A stretch of DNA of 64,000 nucleotides from an uncultured Porphyromonadaceae bacterium (GTDB lineage Bacteria; Bacteroidota; Bacteroidia; Bacteroidales; Muribaculaceae), in contig CANSRU010000009.1 of assembly GCA_947649495.1 (NCBI GenBank), forward strand, positions 1-64,000, written 5' to 3'. Positions 35,022 through 43,622 of this stretch are shown here, piece after piece. The stretch's first letter is position 1. Every line of letters starts with the position of its first letter. The notes beneath the pieces are model-generated. The model was not told the origin of the DNA and did no database searches. It worked only from the letters and a program-made list of their open reading frames with translations. Both the position numbers and the translations under genes were made by a program.

Positions 35022-37757
35022 ATGGAAGATAAACGATTGTTTCTGCTCGATGCATACGCCCTAATATACCGCGCATACTATGCGCTGATACGTTCACCCC
35101 GCGTAACATCGAAGGGGCTGAACACTTCGGCCATATTCGGTTTCTGCAATACTCTTTCCGAGATTCTGAAAAAGGAGAATCCGACGCACATAGCGGTGTG
35201 CTTTGACCCTAAGGGGGGCGATACGTTCCGCCATGAGGTGTATCCCGAATATAAGGCGCAACGCGACAAGCAGCCTGAGGATATAACGCTTTCCATACCT
35301 TATATAAAGGAGATTCTCGAGGCCTACCATATCCCGGCCATAGAGATTGCGGGCTACGAGGCCGATGATGTGATAGGTACATTGGCGGCTCAGGCCGAGC
35401 GCGAGGGATACACGACCTATATGATGACTCCCGACAAGGATTACGGCCAGTTGGTTACCGAGCGGGTGCTGATGTACCGTCCGGCACTCCGAGGCGAGGG
35501 GTTTGAGATCCGCGGTCCGCAGCAGGTGTGCGAGCGTTACGGCATCAGTTCCCCGCGTCAGGTTATAGACCTGCTTGCCCTCGAGGGTGATGCGAGCGAC
35601 AATGTGCCGGGATGTCCCGGTGTGGGCGAAAAGACCGCCGCGAAGTTGATTGCCCAATGGGGCTCGGTGGAAAATCTGCTCGACCACACTGCTGAACTGA
35701 AGGGTGCTTTGCAGAAGAAGATAGTGGAGAACAGCGACCAGATACGGCAATCCAAATTTCTGGTTACCATAAAGACTGATGTGCCTCTCGGCGGGGTCAC
35801 TCTTGAGTCGCTGCGGCGTCGCGGCGAGGATGTGGAGAAACTGGCCGACATATACCGGCGGCTTGAGTTCCGCACGTTTCTGTCGCGGTTGTCGTCAGTT
35901 GAAGCCGATGAGGTTAAGCCGGTGGCGGCTGCCAAGCCGGCCATTGGTTCGCTGTTTGATTTCGCCGACGACAGTGCGCAAGGCGCTCCGGCATTGGCTT
36001 CGTTGAGGTCGTCGGAGCATAGTTACACCACTGCGTCTTCAACTCATGAGGTGGCCGAGGTTGTGAAAACAGCCTGTGGCAAGGAGTGTGTGGGTGTGTG
36101 CGTATGTGCCACCGGCGATGAGTCAATGACGGCTGCAATACATGGCGTGGCCATAGCCACATCGCAGGGGCATGTGGTGTATGTGCCTCTCGATACCGAC
36201 CGCGAGGCGCGATGCAAGATTCTCGCACCTCTTATGGAGTCGGATACCACGGTGAAGGTGAGCCACGATATGAAACGCGATTATCTGCTGCTAAAGCGCT
36301 GCGGTGTAAGCGTGGCGGCTCCGTTCTACGACACTTCGGTTGCGCACTATCTGCTTGACCCGGAGGTGAAACACACGCTTGGCATGGTGGCGTTGAGGTG
36401 TCTTGACTATGAGGTGCTTCCCGCCGTGAAGAATGCTCCGCATGCCGACATGGTGGAGCGTTGCTGCGAGATGGCCGATGTGGCTCTCAGGCTAATGCCA
36501 TGTCTGGAGAAGGAGATAGAGCGGGAACAGATGCATGCGCTGCTCTACGATGTGGAGCTTCCGCTTGTGGAGGTTCTTGCCGAGATGGAATGGGTGGGCG
36601 CGCGGATAGATTCGCGCGAGCTTGCCGAACTGTCGAGGAGCTACACGGCACGTCTGCGCGACATGGAGCTTGAAATCTACAGCCTTGCCGAAAGGGAGTT
36701 CAACATCGCGTCGCCCATGCAGGTGGGTGAGGTGCTGTTCGGCGACATGAAGATAGACCCGAAGGCAAAACGTACGAAATCAGGAGCATATTCCACCACC
36801 GAGGATATTCTGGAGAAGCATCGGGCCGATCACCGTATAGTGGACCTGATACTGAAATACCGCGGGCTGCGCAAGTTGCTCACAACCTATATCAACGCGC
36901 TTCCGGCGCTGGTCAACCCCGAAACCGGGAAAATACACACGTCGTACAACCAGACGGTCACGGCCACAGGCCGGATATCGTCGACCAACCCGAATCTGCA
37001 GAACATTCCGGTGCGGTCGGACGATGGCCGTGAGATACGCCGCGCATTCATAGCCGATGATGGCGATATATTTATGAGCGCCGACTATTCGCAGATAGAA
37101 CTCAGGCTGATGGCCGAGCTGTCGGGCGATGTGGCAATGGTAGATGCGTTCCGTTCGGGCGCTGATATACACCGTGCCACGGCGGCGAAGGTGTATCACC
37201 GCAGCATTGACGATGTGACTGACGATGAGCGCCGTAACGCCAAAACGGCCAACTTCGGCATAATCTACGGCATATCGGCATTCGGCCTGTCGGAGCGTCT
37301 GGGCATACCACGTTCAGAGGCCAAGGCTTTGATAGAGGGATATTTCCGCACATACCCCGGGGTTCAGGAGTATATGGACAGCAGTATAGCCACCGCACGC
37401 GAACAGGGTTATGTAACCACTGTGATGGGCCGCCGCCGCATGCTTCCCGACATAAACAGCCGCAGCGCTGTGGTGCGTGGATATGCCGAGCGCAATGCCA
37501 TCAATGCTCCGCTTCAGGGCTCGGCAGCCGACATCATCAAGATTGCGATGGTGAGGATATATGCCGAGATGCGGCGTAAGGGCATGGCCTCGCGCATGAT
37601 AATGCAGGTGCACGATGAATTGATATTCAATGTGGTGCCGGGCGAGATGGCCGCGATGCAGGAACTTGTGGTGCGCAATATGGAACAGGCCTATCAGGGC
37701 AAGGTGGCGCTCGAGGTGTCGGTTGGCTCCGGTCGCAACTGGCTTGAGGCTCATTAA
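35022..37757 (+). CDS. polA: DNA polymerase I
   Basis: A 911-residue repair and Okazaki-fragment polymerase. The 5'-3' exonuclease domain (about 1-290) starts FLLDAYALIYRAYYALI and has YEADDVIGTLA and GVGEKTAAKLIAQWG. The 3'-5' exonuclease-like domain (about 330-500) keeps KVSHDMKRDYLLLKRCG, but where the DxE motif should be it reads VCVCATGDES, so proofreading is probably lost. The polymerase domain (about 510-911) is intact: TATGRISSTNPNLQNIPVR, MSADYSQIELRLMAELSG, RRNAKTANFGIIYGIS and MQVHDELIF. It is first in a run with the TPM-domain gene (12 bases downstream) and DUF4491. Confidence 0.95.
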   Translation: MEDKRLFLLDAYALIYRAYYALIRSPRVTSKGLNTSAIFGFCNTLSEILKKENPTHIAVCFDPKGGDTFRHEVYPEYKAQRDKQPEDITLSIPYIKEILEAYHIPAIEIAGYEADDVIGTLAAQAEREGYTTYMMTPDKDYGQLVTERVLMYRPALRGEGFEIRGPQQVCERYGISSPRQVIDLLALEGDASDNVPGCPGVGEKTAAKLIAQWGSVENLLDHTAELKGALQKKIVENSDQIRQSKFLVTIKTDVPLGGVTLESLRRRGEDVEKLADIYRRLEFRTFLSRLSSVEADEVKPVAAAKPAIGSLFDFADDSAQGAPALASLRSSEHSYTTASSTHEVAEVVKTACGKECVGVCVCATGDESMTAAIHGVAIATSQGHVVYVPLDTDREARCKILAPLMESDTTVKVSHDMKRDYLLLKRCGVSVAAPFYDTSVAHYLLDPEVKHTLGMVALRCLDYEVLPAVKNAPHADMVERCCEMADVALRLMPCLEKEIEREQMHALLYDVELPLVEVLAEMEWVGARIDSRELAELSRSYTARLRDMELEIYSLAEREFNIASPMQVGEVLFGDMKIDPKAKRTKSGAYSTTEDILEKHRADHRIVDLILKYRGLRKLLTTYINALPALVNPETGKIHTSYNQTVTATGRISSTNPNLQNIPVRSDDGREIRRAFIADDGDIFMSADYSQIELRLMAELSGDVAMVDAFRSGADIHRATAAKVYHRSIDDVTDDERRNAKTANFGIIYGISAFGLSERLGIPRSEAKALIEGYFRTYPGVQEYMDSSIATAREQGYVTTVMGRRRMLPDINSRSAVVRGYAERNAINAPLQGSAADIIKIAMVRIYAEMRRKGMASRMIMQVHDELIFNVVPGEMAAMQELVVRNMEQAYQGKVALEVSVGSGRNWLEAH

Positions 37758-37769
37758 AGAATCTGACTG

Positions 37770-39038
37770 ATGATGAAACGTAGCATATACATATTTATAA
37801 TGATGCTGGCGGGAGTGCTGCCGGCGCTCTCCGCCCACAAGGTGGAGGATATTCCCAATGTGCATGTGGCCGACCGGACACGTTATGTGTCGAATCCCGA
37901 TGGAGTGCTAAGCCCCGCTGCTGTGGATTCGCTCGACCGTATGCTCGGGCGTGTGTGGCAGCAGACCTCGGCTGAGCCTGTGGTGGTGGCGATTGATGAT
38001 TTCGACGACAGCTATATGGACGAGAACACGTTTGCCACCGAGCTGTTCGAACTTTGGAAGCCGGGGAAGAAGGACCGCGACAATGGTTTGCTTATCCTGC
38101 TGGTGCGCGACCGCCGGAGGCTCGTGATGCGTACGGGCTATGGGCTGGAGGGTGTTTTGCCCGACATCACCACGGCGCGTATATCGCGCGACAAAGCGGT
38201 GCCTTATTTTAAGAATGGCGATTACGACCGCGGTATGGTGGCCGCCACTTCGGCTGTGGCTAAGGTGCTTACCGATCCCCGGTATGCTGAAGAGCTGCGC
38301 TCGCAGTATGCCAACGATGCCCGCCATGGCAGCGGGGGTGAGGACGATATAGATCTGTTTGCTTTCATGGTGCGTGCCGGTATGGTGATGGCCGTGGCCA
38401 TGTTGCTGTGGGTGATATACACCATGGTGAGCTCACGTAAAGAGGATGAACAGGAACGGTGGCGACGGTTGAACGATATAAAGCCGGTGGCGCTATTCGT
38501 GTCGTTTATCGGACTGGGATTTCCGGTGGTGGCTTATCTTCTGTGCGTGTGGCGCATGAAGCGTTTGCGCGACCACAAACGCCAGTGTCCCAATTGCGGC
38601 AATTCCATGCGCAAGCTCGATGAGGTGACCGATAATGAGTATCTCACGCCGGCACAGGATCTTGAGGAGCGCATAAACTCAATAGACTACGATGTGTGGC
38701 TGTGCGATGCGTGTGGCGAGAAAGATGTGATTCCATACGTCAACAAGCGGTCGAGCTACACCGTGTGCCCGCGTTGCGGCGCCAGAGCATGCACGCTTAC
38801 AGGCAACCGCATAATAGTGCGTCCCACTACATCGGCGCCTGGGCGCGGGGAGCGTATATATACTTGCCGCAACTGCGGTAACCGCACTGTTACACCTTAT
38901 AATATAGCAAAACTTGCTGCTACGCCCGTGGTGATAGTACCCGGAGGTGGATTTGGCCGCGGTGGTGGCGGTGGTTTCTCAGGCGGTAGTTTCGGAGGCG
39001 GCATGACCGGCGGCGGTGGCTCGTCGGTTGGTTGGTAA
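37770..39038 (+). CDS. TPM-domain membrane protein with zinc ribbons and glycine-rich tail
   Basis: A 422-residue protein. After a signal peptide (about 1-21) comes a TPM/YgcG domain (about 40-165) with YVSNPDGVLSPAAVDSLDRM, VVVAIDDF and LILLVRDRRRLVMRTGYGLEG. Membrane helices lie at about 195-217 and 240-262. Then there are three CxxC-type zinc-ribbon-like units: CPNCGN with CDACGE, CPRCGA, and CRNCGN. The last 35 residues are almost only Gly, Ser and Phe (GGGFGRGGGGGFSGGSFGGG). TPM domains occur in photosystem repair phosphatases and in many bacterial membrane proteins of unknown role. Function unknown. Confidence 0.82.
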   Translation: MMKRSIYIFIMMLAGVLPALSAHKVEDIPNVHVADRTRYVSNPDGVLSPAAVDSLDRMLGRVWQQTSAEPVVVAIDDFDDSYMDENTFATELFELWKPGKKDRDNGLLILLVRDRRRLVMRTGYGLEGVLPDITTARISRDKAVPYFKNGDYDRGMVAATSAVAKVLTDPRYAEELRSQYANDARHGSGGEDDIDLFAFMVRAGMVMAVAMLLWVIYTMVSSRKEDEQERWRRLNDIKPVALFVSFIGLGFPVVAYLLCVWRMKRLRDHKRQCPNCGNSMRKLDEVTDNEYLTPAQDLEERINSIDYDVWLCDACGEKDVIPYVNKRSSYTVCPRCGARACTLTGNRIIVRPTTSAPGRGERIYTCRNCGNRTVTPYNIAKLAATPVVIVPGGGFGRGGGGGFSGGSFGGGMTGGGGSSVGW

Positions 39039-39060
39039 TCGATAATTTTAGATTTTGAAT

Positions 39061-39369
39061 ATGACTGAATTTTTAGCTCAATGGCATCTGCTCGGCCTGT
39101 TTATCGGGCTGTGTACTTTTCTGATAATAGGCTTGTTTCATCCGTTGGTTATAAAATGCCATTACCATTTCGGCACCGGCTGCTGGTGGTGGTTTCTTGT
39201 GCTTGGTATAGCGGCACTCGCGGCCTCGGTAGCTGTTGAGTCGGTGGTGTGGGCATCACTGCTCGGAGTGTTTGCATTCTCGTCGTTCTGGACCATAGGC
39301 GAAGTGTTCGCGCAGGAGAAGCGTGTGCAGAAAGGGTGGTTCCCGGCCAATCCGAAGCGGCGGAGGTGA
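39061..39369 (+). CDS. DUF4491 small membrane protein
   Basis: A 102-residue membrane protein with three hydrophobic segments (about 9-31, 40-58 and 61-80). The family segment LIIGLFHPLVIKCHYHFG, followed by CWWWFLVLGI, is clear, and the basic tail ends in WFPANPKRRR. The frame opens with a TTG at 39055, but ATG 39061 is the natural start. It lies 22 bases after the TPM-domain gene and was probably co-transcribed with it. DUF4491 proteins are widespread in gut Bacteroidetes and Firmicutes; function unknown. Confidence 0.82.
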   Translation: MTEFLAQWHLLGLFIGLCTFLIIGLFHPLVIKCHYHFGTGCWWWFLVLGIAALAASVAVESVVWASLLGVFAFSSFWTIGEVFAQEKRVQKGWFPANPKRRR

Positions 39370-39376
39370 AAAAATG

Positions 39377-39655
39377 CTATTTATTGCCGTAATGTCCTTT
39401 CATAGATATTACGGTAACGAATACCTTTACATCCTCAATGGTGTAGATAAGTCTATATTTTTTAGTTATTCTCTTACTCCATATTCCGGATAATTCACCC
39501 TTGAGTTGTTCGACCTGACCGGTACCAGTCTTTGGGTGTTCCTGAAGTTCCGCGAACAAATCCACTATCTTTTTAAGTGTTTTCGTCTGTCCGGACCTCT
39601 TCCACTCAATCAAATGTGTTTTTGCTTCATCTGATAAGATGAGTTCGTAAATCAT
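39377..39655 (-). CDS. Txe/YoeB-family mRNA interferase toxin
   Basis: A 92-residue RelE-superfamily toxin. The YoeB-like pattern is clear: an N-terminal helix pair (DEAKTHLIEWKRSGQTKTLKKI), the segment HPKTGTGQVEQLKGELSGIW, then SKRITKKYRLIYTIED and the end ISMKGHYGNK with the conserved C-terminal His-Tyr. YoeB toxins cleave mRNA in the ribosomal A site. It follows its antitoxin with a 4-base overlap. The genes are transcribed from one promoter bearing an operator palindrome. Confidence 0.88.
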   Translation of the reverse strand: MIYELILSDEAKTHLIEWKRSGQTKTLKKIVDLFAELQEHPKTGTGQVEQLKGELSGIWSKRITKKYRLIYTIEDVKVFVTVISMKGHYGNK

Positions 39656-39951
39656 ACACCTAACAATTCTCTTATTTCATCAATAGTGTAAGAGCGACCT
39701 CTTCCAGCCTTTATATCTTCCATTCCACGCTTAATGGATGCAATGTTTTCCGGGTCGTTGAACCATGGGTCGCCGGACGGAGATGGGTTCTCACTTACTT
39801 CTATCGATACGGAGTTCGCTTTGGTTATGAGAATGGTTTCGATGAAATTCTTCAGACTTTTTCCCTGAGCCACTGCCATAATAGATAACTTTTGCAGCGT
39901 ATCTACAGGAAGATCAATGTTTTTACGTTTGATATTTATTGCTGTTGCCAT
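39652..39951 (-). CDS. Antitoxin of the YoeB-type pair (DUF2683-like)
   Basis: A 99-residue protein. The N-terminal half (MATAINIKRKNIDLPVDTLQ, then KLSIMAVAQGKSLKNFIETIL) looks like a ribbon-helix-helix DNA-binding domain. The C-terminal part ends in SYTIDEIRELLGV, preceded by a disordered, Pro/Asp-rich stretch, as in many antitoxins that wrap around RelE-fold toxins. The open frame extends 81 codons upstream into the next gene's antisense strand, but ATG 39951 is correctly placed behind the promoter. Family name is from resemblance and only moderately certain. Confidence 0.8.
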   Translation of the reverse strand: MATAINIKRKNIDLPVDTLQKLSIMAVAQGKSLKNFIETILITKANSVSIEVSENPSPSGDPWFNDPENIASIKRGMEDIKAGRGRSYTIDEIRELLGV

Positions 39952-39968
39952 GTCTTTATCTGTTTTTG

Positions 39969-40000
39969 CAAATATACATAATGTATATTGTATACACAAA
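39969..40000 (-). promoter_or_regulatory. Toxin-antitoxin promoter with overlapping palindromic operator
   Basis: On the minus strand: TTTG (40000-39997), 20 bp, TATATTTG (39976-39969). A perfect inverted repeat ATATACAT-A-ATGTATAT (39972-39988) overlaps the -7 element and spacer. This is where an autorepressing antitoxin would bind. Confidence 0.8.
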
Positions 40001-40027
40001 TAAAGAGTGTACGGTTCACGTAGTGTG

Positions 40028-40954
40028 TCAATTGTCGGTGGTGGAAGCGGCTGTGCGTTCGGCCAGTTCCTGGAGGGTGCAGCTGCGTTTCCAACGGTTG
40101 TGGCTCCACAGCCAGTATGGCGGATTGCGGCGGATGCTATTTTCGAGTGCTTGCATATAGGCGCGGGTGTAGGGATTGTCCATACCATCGTCAACCGGAT
40201 TCAGACGGCTGAGAACCAGTTTGTAGTATCCGCGTTTCACCGGACGCATCTCTCCGTAGATGAATTCGGCACCGAGTTTTGCGCCAATAACCTCTCCACC
40301 ATTGACGTAGGGTGTGCCTATGCCCATAAATTCGGTCCAATATTTGGGATGGTCGACAAACGGACGTTGGTCGGAAATGAATCCGCAAACGAAGTTCCTG
40401 CCTTCGCGGTGGTATTCAAGCAGGCGTCGTATGGTCCGTGACATAGGTATATTTTCCGTGCCGAAACGGCTCCGGAGTTCCAGCATTATGCGGTCCATCA
40501 CCTTATCGCGCAGGGGATGGTAGATTTCACACATTGTGGCTTCGGGTCTGAAACTGCGTGCGGCGTAGGTGATCCATTCCCAGTTGCCGTAGTGACCGAG
40601 CATCAGTACCACCGACCGGCCACGGTCGATAGCGTCGTTGACAAGTGCGGCACCCTCCACATGGACTCTACGTGCCATCTCGGAGTCGCTGATATGGGCG
40701 AGTTTGGCAGTCTCCACAAATATATCGCACAGATGCCGGTAGAACTCCCGCTCTATTTTCAGAAGCTGCGCTTCCGATTTTTCGGGGAACGCCCGGTTGA
40801 GATTGCGGCGTACTACATCAACCCTGTATTTTAACACTTTGTACAGTACAAAGCATGCGATATCGCTGAGTATGTACAGGGCGCCAAGCGGGAGCCGGGC
40901 AAATGTCTTGAGCATCCCGCGCATCAGTTTATATTTCAGAGTGGATTTTTTCAT
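40028..40954 (-). CDS. LpxL/HtrB-type lysophospholipid acyltransferase
   Basis: A 308-residue membrane-bound acyltransferase of the lipid A late-acyltransferase family. A hydrophobic N-terminal region (about 10-40, LPLGALYILSDIACFVLYKV) is followed by the RRNLNRAFPEKSEAQL segment. The catalytic HX4(D/E) motif is LGHYGNWEW (about 126-134). Then comes FVCGFISDQRPF and PYVNGGEVIGAKLGAEFIYG. It is last in the glycan operon, 4 bases after the GT14 gene. It may acylate lipid A or an amino lipid. Confidence 0.88.
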   Translation of the reverse strand: MKKSTLKYKLMRGMLKTFARLPLGALYILSDIACFVLYKVLKYRVDVVRRNLNRAFPEKSEAQLLKIEREFYRHLCDIFVETAKLAHISDSEMARRVHVEGAALVNDAIDRGRSVVLMLGHYGNWEWITYAARSFRPEATMCEIYHPLRDKVMDRIMLELRSRFGTENIPMSRTIRRLLEYHREGRNFVCGFISDQRPFVDHPKYWTEFMGIGTPYVNGGEVIGAKLGAEFIYGEMRPVKRGYYKLVLSRLNPVDDGMDNPYTRAYMQALENSIRRNPPYWLWSHNRWKRSCTLQELAERTAASTTDN

Positions 40955-40958
40955 CAGT

Positions 40959-41852
40959 TTAAACAGGTAGCAGTTTATTGTACAGCCGGTCTATAATATC
41001 GGAATCCACATTCTCATCGAATTTGCGTGCCCAAAGATGCTCCACGCTTTCGAGCAGCGGCATGTCGTCGGACCTGAACACCCAGGGATGGCGTACGCTC
41101 TCGCCGCGCGACCAGTCGATGAAACGCATGTTGCTGAGGTTCACCTCCCGCTGGTTGTGCACAGGGGTGCTTATGAACAAGCGGTCGCGGAACGGGGAGG
41201 CGGCCACGAGTGTCGGCAGGAAAATCTCGTCGCATGTACTCGTGTGGCGGAACACCTTTTCCAGCCAATCCTCGTGGTTGACCACGTAGGTGGCGAGGTC
41301 GTGTGTTATGCTGAACCATTGTGAGCCGAACCGAAAGTCGACATCGCGGTTTATGCGGAACCCTACCAGCATCTGCAGTCCCTTTACAATGTGGTTTATG
41401 ATGCGGGTGCGGAAACGCCCCTCACCCTCGGGAAACACTGTGTAATAGCGGAATCGCGACAGGGTGGATTTCTTGAATTCCCAAAGGTTGATGAACTCCT
41501 TGCCTTGCCGGGCATCGAAAAAATCGTGAATCTGCTGCTGGCTCTTTATGGGGAGGTCCATGCCTGATAGAAGATGGTAGTAGTCGTGGTGGCCATCTTG
41601 AGTGGAATGCCGGAGCAGAGCCAGCTCGCTGCGCATTATGCTTACACCGCCCCAGTTTACGCTTATGCGCTCGGGAATAAACGTCAGTCGGGAGTGCTTT
41701 GTGGCTCCATTGAAGTCCTCAGGCCTGAAATCCTTGGCTTTGGCATCGACATGAATGTAGATGTCGTTGCGCGGATGGTCGAGAAGTTCGATTAGTTTCC
41801 GCAGCTGTCTGAAGTTTTTGTGGGCCAGTATAAGATATGCGTGCTTTCCCAT
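40959..41852 (-). CDS. Beta-1,6-N-acetylglucosaminyltransferase-like glycosyltransferase (GT14)
   Basis: A 297-residue glycosyltransferase related to core-2/I-branching enzymes. The start MGKHAYLILAHKNFRQLRKL and the segment NDIYIHVDAKAKDF are characteristic of bacterial GT14 members. ISVNWGGVSIMRSELALLR, YYHLLSGMDLPIKS and GSQWFSITHDLATYVV complete the signature. It has no signal peptide, so it acts on the cytoplasmic side. It lies 17 bases after the GT32-like gene in the surface-glycan operon. Donor and acceptor are unknown; the family uses UDP-GlcNAc or UDP-Xyl. Confidence 0.87.
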   Translation of the reverse strand: MGKHAYLILAHKNFRQLRKLIELLDHPRNDIYIHVDAKAKDFRPEDFNGATKHSRLTFIPERISVNWGGVSIMRSELALLRHSTQDGHHDYYHLLSGMDLPIKSQQQIHDFFDARQGKEFINLWEFKKSTLSRFRYYTVFPEGEGRFRTRIINHIVKGLQMLVGFRINRDVDFRFGSQWFSITHDLATYVVNHEDWLEKVFRHTSTCDEIFLPTLVAASPFRDRLFISTPVHNQREVNLSNMRFIDWSRGESVRHPWVFRSDDMPLLESVEHLWARKFDENVDSDIIDRLYNKLLPV

Positions 41853-41869
41853 GCGGCTCTATAGGTTGG

Positions 41870-42790
41870 TCAGGAGTTTAATATGTGCTCGGCGATGGAG
41901 CCGGGCTGAACATTTTTCAAGCGGCTGTCCTTGTAGTTGGTTTTCTGGAAAAATGAGTCGGCGGTGAGCCGTTCAAATGTGGCTTTGTCGTAGGTGTCGG
42001 CACAGTGCTCTCCCCACAAGGCATGTGTGGGGTCCTGGTCCACTTTGGGCATCTTGGCAAATTCGCGTGCCGCAGTTTCGTTTACCTGAGTGGAAAGCAA
42101 CAGCAGCAGATGGTGTATGAAGTAGTTGATCTTGCTGTTCTCCTCTTTCCAGTATGCGAAGTTGGCTCCTTGCCATATTCCTAACACGGGGTCGGCCTTG
42201 CGCCCTCTTATGAAGCAGCTTTGGATGAATGCGTATGAGCCGCGTATCTTGTTGCCTCCCATGAACACGAAGAAGTTTTGGTCCATGATGTACTGTGGTA
42301 CGGGTGCGGTGACATAGTCGGTGGCGTCAAACCACAGGCCTCCGTGGCGGTAAAGCAGCTCCACACGGCAGATGTCGCTGAACTGGGTATGCGGGATAAG
42401 CCCTTTCCGCCATTTCTCAACAATGTAGTCAGGGAGGGATATCCAGTCGAAAAGTGTTTTCTCGTCAAGCACCACTAATTCCTGCTTGAGATGGCGGCGC
42501 ATGCTGCGGAAACAGGCCTTGACCAATGGAGGTGCTTGTTCCTCACCCTGATACCAGATGGTGAATGCGCGCTCGGGTTCAGGCGTGGTGTCCATCGGTT
42601 CGGGTTTCAGGGCGCGTATGGCCGGAGCATATCTGCGCAGGTAGCGGAGAGCGGCACTGCGGGTAGCTTTATAGCGGGTGGCACGACGTTCCTCCCTCGA
42701 TTTCCATGGCGCATTGAATATGTGTCCCACAGCTATGAGGTGGGCTTGCTGTGCCATGCGGCCCAGTTTTCTGCTTATTGAATTGCTCAT
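41870..42790 (-). CDS. Capsular polysaccharide synthesis-type glycosyltransferase (GT32-like)
   Basis: A 306-residue glycosyltransferase. The segment RAFTIWYQGEEQAPPLVKACFRSMRR (first half) and the sugar-donor motif FSDICRVELLYRHGGLWFDATD with its DxD-like WFDATD identify the Caps_synth/GT32 group, which transfers hexoses or sugar phosphates. The C terminus includes HALWGEHCADTYDKATFER. Its start overlaps the stop of licD by 4 bases, so translation is coupled. Acceptor unknown. Confidence 0.85.
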   Translation of the reverse strand: MSNSISRKLGRMAQQAHLIAVGHIFNAPWKSREERRATRYKATRSAALRYLRRYAPAIRALKPEPMDTTPEPERAFTIWYQGEEQAPPLVKACFRSMRRHLKQELVVLDEKTLFDWISLPDYIVEKWRKGLIPHTQFSDICRVELLYRHGGLWFDATDYVTAPVPQYIMDQNFFVFMGGNKIRGSYAFIQSCFIRGRKADPVLGIWQGANFAYWKEENSKINYFIHHLLLLLSTQVNETAAREFAKMPKVDQDPTHALWGEHCADTYDKATFERLTADSFFQKTNYKDSRLKNVQPGSIAEHILNS

Positions 42791-43545
42791 TTTCTATAAA
42801 TTTTTACTTCGTGCGACCATTTCTTGGGCGTCATGTAGTCGGGTCCATATACCTTTGTAAGATAGCTGTTTGTGTCGCTGAATGCTCGGAATTTGCAGTC
42901 TTCAAACGAGATGTCGGTCAGTGAGTCGAACCATTTGCGGGGTATCACTGTGCGGTAATTGTCGGAGCCTACGGCATGTGCCACAAGGGGGCTGTCGGTA
43001 TAGGGGTTGTTGTGTACCGTGTCGTTGAGCTTGCGCATCCACCAGGCGAATGAGTGCCGGTAGGATTTGAGAATGGATATTATGTCCTTGCGGCGACGGT
43101 GGTATATGCGGTTGTTGATGCTCATTATCTTGTGCATGAACTTTTTGCATTCTGCGGGGTCTTCAGGCACGGATTCGAGGGGGAATACATCGACCCATGC
43201 GCCGAAGTCAAGAATTCCGGTAGAATCCTTGGAGTAGGTGGATGGATCGCCGATTTTGGCTATTCCCGATGGGAGCGCTTTCTCCTCAGGGTTGGAATTG
43301 AACACCAGTTTATACCGGTCGCTGCGGTATATGCTTACGAACCGGTCGAAGTCTTCGCGGAGCATGAATATGTCGGCATCATCGTCCCATGGTATGAAGC
43401 CTCCGTGGCGCACCGCTCCGAGAAGCGTGCCACTTGAAAGGGTGTATGGTATATCATTAGCACGGCAGAATTTATCGATATCCTTCATTATGTCGAGGAT
43501 TATCATCTGCTTCTCTTTCAAGGAGAGTTCTGTTTTTTCAGCCAT
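42787..43545 (-). CDS. LicD/fukutin-family phosphotransferase
   Basis: A 252-residue protein with the LicD signature in the first 60 residues: IPYTLSSGTLLGAVRHGG, directly followed by FIPWDDDADIFM. The acidic cluster (DDDAD) belongs to the nucleotidyltransferase-like fold. LicD enzymes transfer phosphocholine to surface glycans. The related human fukutin and FKRP transfer ribitol phosphate from CDP-ribitol. A TarI/IspD-type cytidylyltransferase two genes upstream makes a CDP-polyol donor plausible. The gene is in the middle of the seven-gene glycan operon. Confidence 0.88.
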   Translation of the reverse strand: MAEKTELSLKEKQMIILDIMKDIDKFCRANDIPYTLSSGTLLGAVRHGGFIPWDDDADIFMLREDFDRFVSIYRSDRYKLVFNSNPEEKALPSGIAKIGDPSTYSKDSTGILDFGAWVDVFPLESVPEDPAECKKFMHKIMSINNRIYHRRRKDIISILKSYRHSFAWWMRKLNDTVHNNPYTDSPLVAHAVGSDNYRTVIPRKWFDSLTDISFEDCKFRAFSDTNSYLTKVYGPDYMTPKKWSHEVKIYRK

Positions 43546-43622
43546 CTGTATTTGGGGTTAAAAAAGCTGCTGTTAATATTTATGTACAAAAGTACTAAAA
43601 AATCGGATACATCAGGAGTGGT

